Source: Paenibacillus lupini (GTDB lineage Bacteria > Bacillota > Bacilli > Paenibacillales > Paenibacillaceae). From it: a stretch of 64,000 bases of DNA. The notes below the pieces were generated by a model. That model saw only the letters and a program-made list of their open reading frames with translations, was not told where the DNA came from and searched no databases. Where the stretch lies: positions 434,001 to 498,000 of the forward strand of contig NZ_JAASRW010000005.1 in the NCBI RefSeq assembly GCF_011761355.1, given 5' to 3'. The translations under genes were made by a program, and so were the position numbers. Below, one piece after another: positions 26,484 through 35,598 of this stretch (its first letter is position 1; every line of letters starts with the position of its first letter).

Positions 26484-26513
26484 AGAGAGCCCGATTAATG
26501 CGGGCTCTCTTTG
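26484..26513 (+). terminator. Hairpin between the binding protein and GH95 gene
   Basis: AGAGAGCCCG (26484-26493) pairs with CGGGCTCTCT (26501-26510). Only a short T run follows, so this may be a partial terminator or an mRNA-end stabiliser that lets some transcription continue into the GH95 gene. Confidence 0.6.
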
Positions 26514-26539
26514 GCATCGTAATGGATGGAGGATGAACG

Positions 26540-28903
26540 ATGGGCGGAGAGATAGTGAAGGATTGGAAGCTTTGGTATGAGCAACCTGCGGCAGTATGGG
26601 AAGAAGCGCTGCCGATTGGGAATGGACGTATCGGCGGGATGGTATTTGGCGGTACAGATACGGAACAGATATTGTTGAATGAAGACACCTTATGGGCTGG
26701 TTTTCCACGAGATCAGATTAACTATGAAGCTCAACGTTATTTGGCTAAAGCACGGCAGCTCATATTTTCCGGGAAATATGAAGAAGCTGAGGCGTTAATT
26801 GAATCGACCATGCAAGGGCGAGATGTAGAGCCGTATTTGCCGCTTGGAGGTCTGTCGATTATTCGGCTTGAGGATTCGGATATTGCTTTATCGGATTATC
26901 GTCGTGAGCTTCAACTGAATGATGGGATTGCATCTGTTAGCTATCGTGATGGGGAAGTAGAGGTTCGTGGTGAATATTTCGTTAGTACGCCAGATCAGGT
27001 GCTGATAGTGAGATACAAAGCTTCTGAAGGTACGATGAACCGTGATCTTGCTTTGGATTCGCTGCTTCACTATCGGATTGAGCAGGCTGAAGATGACGTA
27101 TTGTGGCTCATTGGACAAGCACCAAGCCATGTGGCAGGTAATTATCATAAAGATCATCCTCTGGATGTTCTCTATGAGGACGAACTTGGACTGCCGTTTG
27201 AAATCCGCCTTCAAGTGGAGACAGATGGGTCATTAAGTAACAGTGAGAGCGTTCTGCAAGTTCGTAATGCCACTTACTTTAATGTGTATTTGGCTGGAGA
27301 AACAGGTTACGCAGGCTACAACATGTCTCCTGATCATAAAGCATGCTCAGTACGTTGTACTGATCGGCTTCAAGCTGCTGCTGCACTTGGATTTGAGGCC
27401 CTTCGCGAACGTCATACAGCGGATCATCGTGCACTGTTTGACCGAGTATCCTTTTCTTTAACAGAAGTGGAGTCAGAAGACGATAAGCCAACTGATCAGA
27501 GACTGACTGATTACCAGGCAACTAAAAATGATCCGCATTTGGAAGCGCTATATTTCCATTACGGCAGATATTTGCTGATGGGAAGCTCAAGGCCGGGTAC
27601 ACAGCCAGCTAATCTTCAAGGCATATGGAATCCTCATGTTTCGCCGCCGTGGCATAGTGACTACACGATAAACATCAATACACAGATGAACTACTGGCCA
27701 GCGGAAGTATGTAATTTAAGCGAATGTCATGAGCCGCTCTTTACAATGCTGGAAGAGATGAGCGTGGTTGGCTCCCGTACAGCGAGAATCCATTATGGTA
27801 GCCGGGGTTGGACAGCGCATCATAATGTAGACTTGTGGCGGATGACGACACCAACTGGAGGAAGTGCAAGCTGGGCATTCTGGCCTCTAGGTGGAGCATG
27901 GCTTGTCCGGCAGGTATGGGAAAGCTACTTGTATAACATGGACAAAGTATTCCTGGGTGAAAAAGCATATCCGCTTCTGAAAGGTGCGGCATTGTTCTGT
28001 CTGGATTGGTTGGTTGATGGTCCAAATGGAGATCTGGTTACGAATCCTTCCACATCACCGGAGAATAAGTTCCTAACTGCTGATGGTGAGGCATGTAGTG
28101 TATCGTTTGGATCCACGATGGATATCGCCATTATCCGAGACTTGTTCCAGAACTGTCTAGAAGCAATTAATGTGCTTGAAGTCGACGAGTCAACGTTCCG
28201 TGATGAGCTTCTTGCCGCGCTTGATCGACTGCCTGCCTATAAGATTGGTCGTCACGGCCAGCTGCAAGAATGGTACGAGGATTTCGATGAGAGTGAACCG
28301 GGTCACCGGCATGTCTCCCATCTGTATGGTGTGTACCCAGGCAACGAAATTAATGAAGGTACGCCAGAGCTGCTCGCCGCAGTTATTGCTTCCTTGGACC
28401 GCAGGCTTGCCAATGGCGGCGGGCATACCGGCTGGAGCTGTGCATGGCTGCTTAATTTGTTCGCCCGCTTGAAAGATGAGAAACAGGCATATGGTGCTGT
28501 TCAGACCCTGCTTGCAAGATCAACGTACCCGAATTTGCTTGACGCCCATCCACCGTTCCAGATCGATGGAAACTTCGGCGGCAGTGCCGGCATGGCTGAG
28601 CTGCTGCTGCAAAGCCATTTGGGCGAAATTGAGCTGCTGCCTTCTTTGCCAGCTGCATGGGAAGCTGGTCAAATCAATGGCTTGAAGGCAAGAGGTGGAT
28701 ATATCGTTGGAATTCAGTGGGCAGACGGCAAGCTGAAGCAGGCTGTTATTGAGGCGAAGAAAAGCGGCTCATGCAAGATCCGATATACCGAGTCCGTGCA
28801 GGTTGAGGATGATCAAGGCACTACGATTGCCCTATTAGATGGAAGGTTTGAAGCGGAAGAAGGGCGCACCTACTTCGTAACTTTGACTTCTGCTGTTTTC
28901 TAG
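26540..28903 (+). CDS. GH95 glycosidase (alpha-L-fucosidase / alpha-L-galactosidase family)
   Basis: The 787-residue protein begins with the GH95 N-terminal domain (WYEQPAAVWEEALPIGNGRI) and contains an (alpha/alpha)6 barrel. Catalytic residues known from the family are recognisable: Asn378 and Asn380 in TININTQMNYW, acid Glu508 in STSPENKF, and Asp676 in FQIDGNFGG. GH95 enzymes invert and remove alpha-1,2-linked L-fucose or L-galactose, including from xyloglucan side chains. No signal peptide is present, so it acts on imported sugar. GGAGG lies 9 bases before the ATG. The length is normal. The neighbours support a role in trimming fucosylated oligosaccharides. Confidence 0.9.
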   Translation: MGGEIVKDWKLWYEQPAAVWEEALPIGNGRIGGMVFGGTDTEQILLNEDTLWAGFPRDQINYEAQRYLAKARQLIFSGKYEEAEALIESTMQGRDVEPYLPLGGLSIIRLEDSDIALSDYRRELQLNDGIASVSYRDGEVEVRGEYFVSTPDQVLIVRYKASEGTMNRDLALDSLLHYRIEQAEDDVLWLIGQAPSHVAGNYHKDHPLDVLYEDELGLPFEIRLQVETDGSLSNSESVLQVRNATYFNVYLAGETGYAGYNMSPDHKACSVRCTDRLQAAAALGFEALRERHTADHRALFDRVSFSLTEVESEDDKPTDQRLTDYQATKNDPHLEALYFHYGRYLLMGSSRPGTQPANLQGIWNPHVSPPWHSDYTININTQMNYWPAEVCNLSECHEPLFTMLEEMSVVGSRTARIHYGSRGWTAHHNVDLWRMTTPTGGSASWAFWPLGGAWLVRQVWESYLYNMDKVFLGEKAYPLLKGAALFCLDWLVDGPNGDLVTNPSTSPENKFLTADGEACSVSFGSTMDIAIIRDLFQNCLEAINVLEVDESTFRDELLAALDRLPAYKIGRHGQLQEWYEDFDESEPGHRHVSHLYGVYPGNEINEGTPELLAAVIASLDRRLANGGGHTGWSCAWLLNLFARLKDEKQAYGAVQTLLARSTYPNLLDAHPPFQIDGNFGGSAGMAELLLQSHLGEIELLPSLPAAWEAGQINGLKARGGYIVGIQWADGKLKQAVIEAKKSGSCKIRYTESVQVEDDQGTTIALLDGRFEAEEGRTYFVTLTSAVF

Positions 28904-28941
28904 AAAAATAGGTGTCACCTCTTAGATGAATGCGGTAACAG

Positions 28942-28994
28942 TCTCCTCTCTCTAAAAATATGATGCTAGTAACTGCTCATAGCGAGAGAGGAGA
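28942..28994 (+). promoter_or_regulatory. Long hairpin that pairs with a ribosome binding site
   Basis: TCTCCTCTCTC (28942-28952) is perfectly complementary to GAGAGAGGAGA (28984-28994), with a 31-base loop. The right arm contains the GAGAGGAGA ribosome binding site of the gene at 29002. The pairing could hide that site. Confidence 0.45.
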
Positions 28995-29001
28995 TTTATA
29001 A

Positions 29002-29547
29002 ATGAAGAAGGCAAAAATCAGTTTATCTCCGCCTGAATTCACTTATTTTAACGAGATTAAGTATTCGATAGGCAAGGACCCGCTTGTACGGATCGGTCCC
29101 CTAGCGGATCTGGGGGACGGTCAATTCGAGGTCACCCTTTATGTCAAAGGTTTGAAAAAAGCTAAAGCGCTCGCTACACTGATTGCCCCTGATAAAGTGA
29201 TTGGGGGAATTAACATTCATGTGAAGGTAGTAAATAACGGGAAAGTAGTTAGTCCAATTGAACGTGAATTATCTCCTCAAGAAATAGCAGCTTTGTACAG
29301 AATTGCATTCCGTACGAACCGTTTCTTTCATTTTGTTACCTTAAGAAGCATTTTTGGAAATACATTCGTATATCCGGTGTTCCGAATCAGAGTCATTCAG
29401 TTCTTCAATGATGATCTGTCTGATTTCTACGGCAACTATAATAACGTAGCAGCACTTGTGTTCCGAAACGTGCTTCGTACTGTTATTGATGACATTCCGA
29501 TTCAATTATCGACTGATAAGAAGAAGTCTTGCAAAAAGAAGAAATAA
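29002..29547 (+). CDS. Conserved-looking protein of unknown function
   Basis: I do not recognise this 181-residue protein. It begins MKKAKISLSPPEFTYFNEIK and has an alternating strand-like pattern in its first half. A helical RELSPQEIAALYRIAFRTNR segment follows, then aromatic patches (RFFHFVTL, VIQFFNDDLSDFYGNYNN). The tail is very basic (STDKKKSCKKKK) with one Cys. No signal peptide or membrane helix is seen. GAGAGGAG precedes the ATG but lies in a hairpin arm. Terminator-like hairpins follow, so it is a one-gene unit. It could be a spore or surface-associated protein, but nothing proves this. Confidence 0.72.
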   Translation: MKKAKISLSPPEFTYFNEIKYSIGKDPLVRIGPLADLGDGQFEVTLYVKGLKKAKALATLIAPDKVIGGINIHVKVVNNGKVVSPIERELSPQEIAALYRIAFRTNRFFHFVTLRSIFGNTFVYPVFRIRVIQFFNDDLSDFYGNYNNVAALVFRNVLRTVIDDIPIQLSTDKKKSCKKKK

Positions 29548-29634
29548 TATAGAGGAGGGGCTTTCCTTACGTCTTAAATGACAATGGGAAAGTCCCTTTA
29601 ATATGCTTTATGGATTTGTGATGCTCTCAAAACT

Positions 29635-29675
29635 AGCCCGTTTTCCTGTAATAGCAGGAAGGCGGGCTTTTGTTT
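29635..29675 (+). terminator. Intrinsic terminator
   Basis: AGCCCGTTTTCCTG (29635-29648) pairs with CAGGAAGGCGGGCT (29655-29668, with an internal mismatch), followed by TTTGTTT. A weaker hairpin (about 29557-29595) lies nearer the gene end. Confidence 0.75.
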
Positions 29676-29762
29676 CTTTGATTGGGCAAAAAACTCACTT
29701 GCGGACGGGCATACCTGTCAAGTAAATTGAGAGGTATAAAAGCCTTGGAGGACTGAGCTGTA

Positions 29763-31574
29763 ATGCTGACACGATGGTTCCGCCGAATTACACCGGATAC
29801 GTTTAAACACCGGATACTGCTTTCCTTCCTGTTATTCCTCCTTGTTCCGATCGCGCTGTTATTTCTCTACAATTTCCGGGAGACGGAAGTGCTGCTTCAG
29901 CGGAATGCTTCGGACAAAAATATTGAGCAGCTGGAGGGAATCAAGAATGATCTTGTTGATCTAATGAGCCTTGTGATGAAGACAGGGATGCTGCTTGAGC
30001 AAGATTCTGTTCTTCGTCAAGTGATGCAGGAGCCGGGGAATTATGATGCCATTAATCGCAAAAGAATCGTAGAAAATAAATTCGCAGGAATTGAAAACAG
30101 CTTTTTCCTAACGGGAGCTACGGTGTACTATACCTTAATCGACTTAAAAGGAAACGCTTACACTTCTTATGCGCCAGAGAATTCCTTGAATTACGCGGCT
30201 ATAAGCTCGGAGGATTGGGTCCAGGAGCTGAAGCGGGAGGGAGGGCAGCGATACATTTGGAAGCCAAATGATGTGTCGACTGTTGTACGGGAGAGAAATG
30301 GCGATCGAATGCTCAGCCTTTACGAAGTGATGCGGGACGATGGACTTAAGCCTTTTGCTTACGGACGGTTCAGTATCGATTATGAGGAATGGTTCGCTAT
30401 CAAAACTACAGGCGGCGAAGGAGAAGGGACTTACTTCTTGCTGGATGCCAAGGGCAATCTCATGCTTCAATCGGATTCCGATGAGCAGGTACCGGCGGAT
30501 GTAACTACTAGTATCGTTCAAACCGCTCAAAGCGGGGATGCGGACCCTTCGTCCAAATCGATTGTGAATAATCATATGATGTACACCTATAGCAAGATTC
30601 AAGAGCTGGACGGGTACTTTGTGAAAAAGGTTCCGCTTTCCTTATTGTTTGAAGAAGTAGACAAGCAGAAAAAACGATTTTTTGCCGCGTACGGTGCCAT
30701 ACTGCTCCTGTTCGTACTTCTGACTTACTTTATTTCATCAACCGTTACCGGACCTTTGAAGCTCCTTCAACGCAAGATGGAAACGACAGTGAAGTCGAAT
30801 CTGAAGGCGAAGCTGCCGGAGCAAGGAAGGGGCGAGATTCTGGCCTTGACTTCAAGCTTTAACTCTATGATCACAGACATTAATGATTTGCTGGAGCGTT
30901 TGAAGCTGGAGGAGCGGCAGAAGCAGTTCGTCAGGTTCCAAGTGCTGCTGGGGCAGATGAATCCTCACTTTCTGCTGAATACACTAAACACAATTAAAAG
31001 CATTGCACTAGATAAGGAAGAAGATGATATTTATGAGATTTGCGTAGGGCTTGGGAAGATCTTAGAAACGTCACTGAATATGGAGGTCGACCTTATTCTG
31101 CTGAAGGATGAGCTTGTCCTTAATGAATCGTACATGGACATCCAGCGCAAACGGTTTGGGCATGGCATCGAGCTTCGCTATGAGATAAGAGGAGAATTGG
31201 AATATGCCTTGATTCCGAAATTTTGTTTACAGCCATTGGTGGAAAATGCGTTGCTGCACGGCTTTGGGCAATCACAGCGTGAAGGACGTATCGATATTCG
31301 TGCAACAACAAGGAACAAGCTGTTGATTCTGGAAGTAGAGGATAATGGTATCGGGATGAGGAAAGCGCAGGAGAATCAGTCAACGAGGAAACGAAAGAGC
31401 ATTGGTGTTCAAAATCTGCGGGAGAGCCTAGAGCTTATGTTCAAAAATCAGCCTTCAGGACTTGTCTTAGAATCAACAGATGAAGGAACGAAGGTCATGA
31501 TGCATTTTCCGCTATTATTGTCCAAGCCATACGCAAAGGAGGGGATTACCGATGTGGCGAACATTGATCGTTGA
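29763..31574 (+). CDS. YesM-type sensor histidine kinase (second system)
   Basis: The 603-residue protein mirrors the first YesM: TM1 at about 18-38, a large extracytoplasmic sensor, TM2 at about 300-320, HAMP, and a His_kinase domain with His402 in MNPHFLLNTLNT. The N-box is PLVENALLHGFGQ and the G-box is DNGIGMR. GGAGG lies before the ATG. The end overlaps the response regulator by 23 bases. It heads a locus with its own importer and an FAD oxidoreductase, so it probably senses the sugar or acid handled there. Confidence 0.92.
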   Translation: MLTRWFRRITPDTFKHRILLSFLLFLLVPIALLFLYNFRETEVLLQRNASDKNIEQLEGIKNDLVDLMSLVMKTGMLLEQDSVLRQVMQEPGNYDAINRKRIVENKFAGIENSFFLTGATVYYTLIDLKGNAYTSYAPENSLNYAAISSEDWVQELKREGGQRYIWKPNDVSTVVRERNGDRMLSLYEVMRDDGLKPFAYGRFSIDYEEWFAIKTTGGEGEGTYFLLDAKGNLMLQSDSDEQVPADVTTSIVQTAQSGDADPSSKSIVNNHMMYTYSKIQELDGYFVKKVPLSLLFEEVDKQKKRFFAAYGAILLLFVLLTYFISSTVTGPLKLLQRKMETTVKSNLKAKLPEQGRGEILALTSSFNSMITDINDLLERLKLEERQKQFVRFQVLLGQMNPHFLLNTLNTIKSIALDKEEDDIYEICVGLGKILETSLNMEVDLILLKDELVLNESYMDIQRKRFGHGIELRYEIRGELEYALIPKFCLQPLVENALLHGFGQSQREGRIDIRATTRNKLLILEVEDNGIGMRKAQENQSTRKRKSIGVQNLRESLELMFKNQPSGLVLESTDEGTKVMMHFPLLLSKPYAKEGITDVANIDR

Positions 31575-32319
31575 AGATGAACAGCATGCGAGGGCAAGTC
31601 TGCGCAAATTGTTCAAGAAGGCAGATATCCCGTTTGAAATTATAGGTGAAGCGGTAAACGGGGAAGAGGGCTTGCAGCTTATTCGGGAACTTCAACCTGA
31701 TGTTGTCATCTCTGATATCTTTATGCCGGTTATGGATGGTGTCCGATTATTGCAGCTGACAAGGGAAGAAGGCTACGAATGCCGCTTTGTCATGCTGACG
31801 GCTGTCAGTGAATTCGAGTATGCGCGGCAGGCGGTTGAGCACGGAGCTTCGGGTTATTTGATGAAGCTGTCTCTTGATTTGCCGGGTCTAAAGCAAGCGA
31901 TGGAGAAAGTGTCTGCGGAGCTGGCGAAAATGGAAAAGCTTCGCCGGGCGGACAAGTGGTTCCCAGACAAGTCTGCCAAGCAACCAACCGATCATCCCGA
32001 GATGAACCGGATTATTGCATATATTGAAGAGCATTTCGCCGAAGAGATTACACTTAAAAGCCTAGCTGACTTCATCCGTATGGATGCGAGTTATGTGAGT
32101 GATTTGTTTAAGAAAAAGACGGGCACAACACTTATACACTACATTCAGAACCGCCGCATTCAAGCGGCGAAGATGCTGCTCACCGAGACGGAACGCACGG
32201 TTAGTGATATCGGTCACTCAGTTGGATTTGAGAATGACAACTACTTCATCAAGATCTTTAAGCGGTGGTGTGGTGTTACGCCTAATGAATACCGGAAAGA
32301 TCAAAAATTCGTTCTATGA
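31552..32319 (+). CDS. Response regulator with AraC DNA-binding domain (short YesN type)
   Basis: The 255-residue protein has a receiver domain (acceptor Asp55 in VVISDIFMPVMDG) joined by a short linker to an AraC domain (about 150-250; LADFIRMDASYVSDLFKKKTG and VGFENDNYFIKIFKRWCGV). It lacks the long middle region of the first YesN, making it half the size. The conserved receiver Lys sits in GYLMKLSLD rather than the usual LLKP motif. The ATG at 31552 has AAGGAGGGG before it and lies inside the kinase end. It probably activates the binding-protein operon that starts 96 bases further on. Confidence 0.9.
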   Translation: MWRTLIVEDEQHARASLRKLFKKADIPFEIIGEAVNGEEGLQLIRELQPDVVISDIFMPVMDGVRLLQLTREEGYECRFVMLTAVSEFEYARQAVEHGASGYLMKLSLDLPGLKQAMEKVSAELAKMEKLRRADKWFPDKSAKQPTDHPEMNRIIAYIEEHFAEEITLKSLADFIRMDASYVSDLFKKKTGTTLIHYIQNRRIQAAKMLLTETERTVSDIGHSVGFENDNYFIKIFKRWCGVTPNEYRKDQKFVL

Positions 32320-32415
32320 ATATCCAAACGCTGTTCATCCCCCGATCGCCGGGCTGGTGATAAAGTTAAAGACGTAGCAGACGAGAGCTTATCATCTTCA
32401 TAAGGGGGAAGACGA

Positions 32416-33741
32416 ATGATACGAAAAGGTTGGTTAAAGGTTGTACTCATCACGACTTTGGCTGCTTCAATCCTTGGAGCATGCGGAAGCAACAACAATA
32501 ACAATAATGGGAATGCTGGTCAAAATGCTGGTACGGCAAGCGAATCGCAAGCGGGTGAGAAGGTCAAGCTCACTATGTGGGGTGCCGTTCCTGCTGAAGC
32601 AGGTCCGCAAGAAGTCATCGACACTTGGAATAAGGAAAATCCGAATATTCAGGTCGAATACATCCGTTATGTCAATGATGATCCAGGCAACCTGAAGCTG
32701 GATACGGCGCTCATGACGGGCCAGGATGCAGACTTGTTCATCAACTATACGGTTAACCTTTTACAGAAAAGGGTAGATGCGGGTGTTGCTCTGGATCTTA
32801 GCAGCAAGACGGACTATAACATCGATGAGCAAATGGGTGTGGATGCCGCTCAGTGGAAAATCGACGGAAAATATTATGGCATTCCGACCAAGAAAAATAT
32901 GCTGTTCATCTGGTTTAACAAAAACATGCTGGATGAAGCAGGGCTTCCGGTTCCGCCAGTGGATTGGACATGGTCGGATCTGAGAGAGTATGCCAATAAA
33001 CTGAAGAAAGATAATGTATACGGGCTTTTACAGCATGATGCCGCCTTTACAGCTACGATTGACGGAACGATTGCCGGACTTGGCGTAACGAAACCGGATG
33101 GTACCTCGAACTTCGATAATGACTTGTGGAAGCAGCAGCTCCAGATTTTGCATGACATGATGTTTGTCGACAAATCAACTCCTGAGTACGGCGAGCAAGT
33201 GACAAGCAAGATGCCGGTAGATACGATGTTCCTGAAGGGTGAAGCAGCAATGCTGAGCGCAGGGGAGTTTATTTTCCGCAATGCCAATAACCTGAAGGAT
33301 TATCCGCATGACTTCAAAATTGCCTTTGCAACAATTCCACAAGTGACGGCAGATCAGAAGGATTACAAATATGCAGGCGGCTTGGGGGATTTCCTCTCGG
33401 TTAACGCAAAGTCGAAGCATCAAGAGGCAGCCTGGGAATTTGCGAAATGGTATGCGGACGGCGGTATGCTGCCGATGGCAAGCGGCGGACGTATTCCATC
33501 CTCAAAGAGTGTGGATAACAAACAAGCGATGGATTTGCTCCTGAAAGGCTTAGAGGATAAATATGATTCGGAATCGATGAACAAGGTTGTGTTTGGACAA
33601 TTCCCATCCTTCCAACTAAATGTTCCAAAGCAGGCAATTGATGCCCGTAAAGAAGAGTATGAGAAGTATTTCCTGAACGAGCAGGATATCGATACAACGC
33701 TTAAAAATATGGCTAAGCGTCATCAGCAATATATCAAGTAA
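32416..33741 (+). CDS. ABC sugar importer substrate-binding lipoprotein (CUT1)
   Basis: The 441-residue protein has a lipoprotein signal (LGAC, Cys23), an Asn-rich linker, and an extracellular solute-binding family 1 domain (KLTMWGAVPAEAG ... YYGIPTKKNMLFIWFNKNML). The length is standard for CUT1 sugar-binding proteins and shorter than the LplA-type protein at 24.7 kb. AAGGGGGAAG precedes the ATG. It feeds the two permeases downstream. The ligand cannot be read from the sequence. Confidence 0.9.
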   Translation: MIRKGWLKVVLITTLAASILGACGSNNNNNNGNAGQNAGTASESQAGEKVKLTMWGAVPAEAGPQEVIDTWNKENPNIQVEYIRYVNDDPGNLKLDTALMTGQDADLFINYTVNLLQKRVDAGVALDLSSKTDYNIDEQMGVDAAQWKIDGKYYGIPTKKNMLFIWFNKNMLDEAGLPVPPVDWTWSDLREYANKLKKDNVYGLLQHDAAFTATIDGTIAGLGVTKPDGTSNFDNDLWKQQLQILHDMMFVDKSTPEYGEQVTSKMPVDTMFLKGEAAMLSAGEFIFRNANNLKDYPHDFKIAFATIPQVTADQKDYKYAGGLGDFLSVNAKSKHQEAAWEFAKWYADGGMLPMASGGRIPSSKSVDNKQAMDLLLKGLEDKYDSESMNKVVFGQFPSFQLNVPKQAIDARKEEYEKYFLNEQDIDTTLKNMAKRHQQYIK

Positions 33742-33764
33742 CCGGATACAGACATTAACCCTCC

Positions 33765-33805
33765 AAAGAGAGAAGAAGGATCATCCGCTTCCTTCTTCTC
33801 TCTTT
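33765..33805 (+). terminator. Strong hairpin between binding protein and permeases
   Basis: Bases 33765-33780 pair perfectly (16 bp) with 33790-33805. There is no long T run. Such hairpins usually raise the level of binding-protein mRNA over permease mRNA by partial termination or by blocking exonucleases. Confidence 0.6.
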
Positions 33806-33851
33806 GCTATATTCAGAAAGCTCTTAACGATAAAGAAAGGCGGCGATTTCT

Positions 33852-34736
33852 GTGAAAAGGAAAAGCTGGATTCAGAAGCAAGGCTGGATTGGTTATGTGT
33901 TTATTTTGCCTAATATGCTGGGTATCCTGGCATTCTTTATTTTACCAGCCCTATTCTCTTTCGGGATGATGTTTACGGATTATCAATTTGCTAATCCAAA
34001 TTGGAAGTTTACCGGGATGGATAATATTAGCCGTATGTTCGGTGATGAACAGTTCTATGCCTCAATTAAATATACAGTCATATTCTTATTGTCAGTTCCG
34101 GTATCGCTGGCTATTGCATTCCTTGTCGCTCTTGTGCTGAATCGCAGTGTGTATTTGAAGGGATTGCTCAGAGGAATGTTTTTCCTGCCTTATATTTCGA
34201 GCGGCGTTGCCGTTGCATTCGTCTGGATGCTGTTGTTTCAGCCATCTCAAGGGCCAATTAATGAAGTCCTTCGCCTGATCGGTATCGTATCGCCTCCAGG
34301 CTGGTTTGCGGATTCTGACTCGGCTATGTATGCGATTGACGTGGTGCAAATCTGGTTCATGTTAGGCTACAACATGATCATTTATCTAGCTGCGTTACAG
34401 GAGATTTCAACTGAGCAGCTCGAAGCGGCAAGGATCGATGGTGCGAGCAGTGCGACTATTACATGGAAAATTGTATGGCCGCTCGTTAGTCCAACGACCT
34501 TTATGCTGTTGATTACGGGTCTGATTATGACGGTTAAATCCTTCTCTCTCATCCAGGCGATTACGGGCGGTGGACCAAGCGGAAGTACTACGATTTTGTC
34601 TCTGTTCGTCTACAAAACGGCTTTCAGCTATTACGAGATGGGTTATGCGTCAACGATTTCCTGGTTCCTGTTCGCTGTTATTCTCGTCATTACCATCATT
34701 CAATGGGTCGGCCAAAAACGCTGGGTCCATTATTAG
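33852..34736 (+). CDS. ABC sugar importer permease (MalF/UgpA type)
   Basis: The 294-residue protein has six membrane helices, starting with YVFILPNMLGILAFFILPAL, and the EAA loop ISTEQLEAARIDGASSATIT. It is the first of two CUT1 permeases. The start is GTG 33852, with AAAGGCGG upstream. No ATPase gene is present in the operon, so an ATPase encoded elsewhere must serve it. Confidence 0.9.
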   Translation: MKRKSWIQKQGWIGYVFILPNMLGILAFFILPALFSFGMMFTDYQFANPNWKFTGMDNISRMFGDEQFYASIKYTVIFLLSVPVSLAIAFLVALVLNRSVYLKGLLRGMFFLPYISSGVAVAFVWMLLFQPSQGPINEVLRLIGIVSPPGWFADSDSAMYAIDVVQIWFMLGYNMIIYLAALQEISTEQLEAARIDGASSATITWKIVWPLVSPTTFMLLITGLIMTVKSFSLIQAITGGGPSGSTTILSLFVYKTAFSYYEMGYASTISWFLFAVILVITIIQWVGQKRWVHY

Positions 34737-34751
34737 AGAGGAGCTAGCCCT

Positions 34752-35579
34752 ATGATTGAAACAAAAAATAACCTCTCGGTTAAGCTTTCCGTCACGATTC
34801 TTATGCTTCTCGCAGGATTGTTTATGATTGTCCCTTTCTTATGGATGATCAGCACATCCTTCCAAACACCAAGTGAAGTGTTCCGGCAATGGCTTCCTTC
34901 GAGGCTTGATTGGAGCAGCCATCAGCGGATTTGGACGGGGAGCTATAATTTTCTTCCCTATTATTTGAATTCGATCAAGATTGCGGTTATTGGTACTGCA
35001 GGTGCCGTCCTCTTGTCAGCGCTTGCTGCTTATGGCTTTGCACGTACGGAATTTAAAGGGAGGAATACACTTTTCATGGTATATTTATCCATGATGATGA
35101 TTCCGCCTCAGGTGGTCTTTGTTCCGAAGTTTATTATGTTTAACTGGCTTCATATTTACAACACGCATTGGGCATTGATCTTGCCCGCTATGTTCTCGAT
35201 TTTCGGAGTATTTATGCTTCGTCAGTTCTTTCTTAGTATTCCAAAGGAGATTACAGAATCTGCTTTTCTCGATGGAGCCGGCCATTTCCGGATATTTTTC
35301 AAGCTGGTATTGCCGTTAGCCAAACCAGCACTTGCGACATTCGCTATTATCGACTTTTCCTGGCAATGGAATGATTATGAGAATGCACTTGTGTTCCTGC
35401 AAAGTCCAAAGCTGTACACGATTCCTCTTGGCCTCCAGAATTTCGTTCTGGAAAACAATGTTGACTATAACGGTATGATGGCAGCCTCATCGGCAGCAAT
35501 TATTCCTATGATTCTAGTATTCCTGCTTGGTCAGAAATACATTATCCAAGGCGTATCCAGCTCGGCAGTTAAAGGCTAA
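34752..35579 (+). CDS. ABC sugar importer permease (MalG/UgpE type)
   Basis: The 275-residue protein has six helices, the N-terminal signature LFMIVPFLWMISTSFQTPSE, and the EAA loop IPKEITESAFLDGAGHFRIF. It ends with YIIQGVSSSAVKG, a typical CUT1 C-terminus. GAGGAG precedes the ATG, and it starts 15 bases after its partner. The following FAD oxidoreductase starts 19 bases later, so it belongs to the same transcript. Confidence 0.9.
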   Translation: MIETKNNLSVKLSVTILMLLAGLFMIVPFLWMISTSFQTPSEVFRQWLPSRLDWSSHQRIWTGSYNFLPYYLNSIKIAVIGTAGAVLLSALAAYGFARTEFKGRNTLFMVYLSMMMIPPQVVFVPKFIMFNWLHIYNTHWALILPAMFSIFGVFMLRQFFLSIPKEITESAFLDGAGHFRIFFKLVLPLAKPALATFAIIDFSWQWNDYENALVFLQSPKLYTIPLGLQNFVLENNVDYNGMMAASSAAIIPMILVFLLGQKYIIQGVSSSAVKG

Positions 35580-35598
35580 TCCAAAGGAGGCTTATTTC

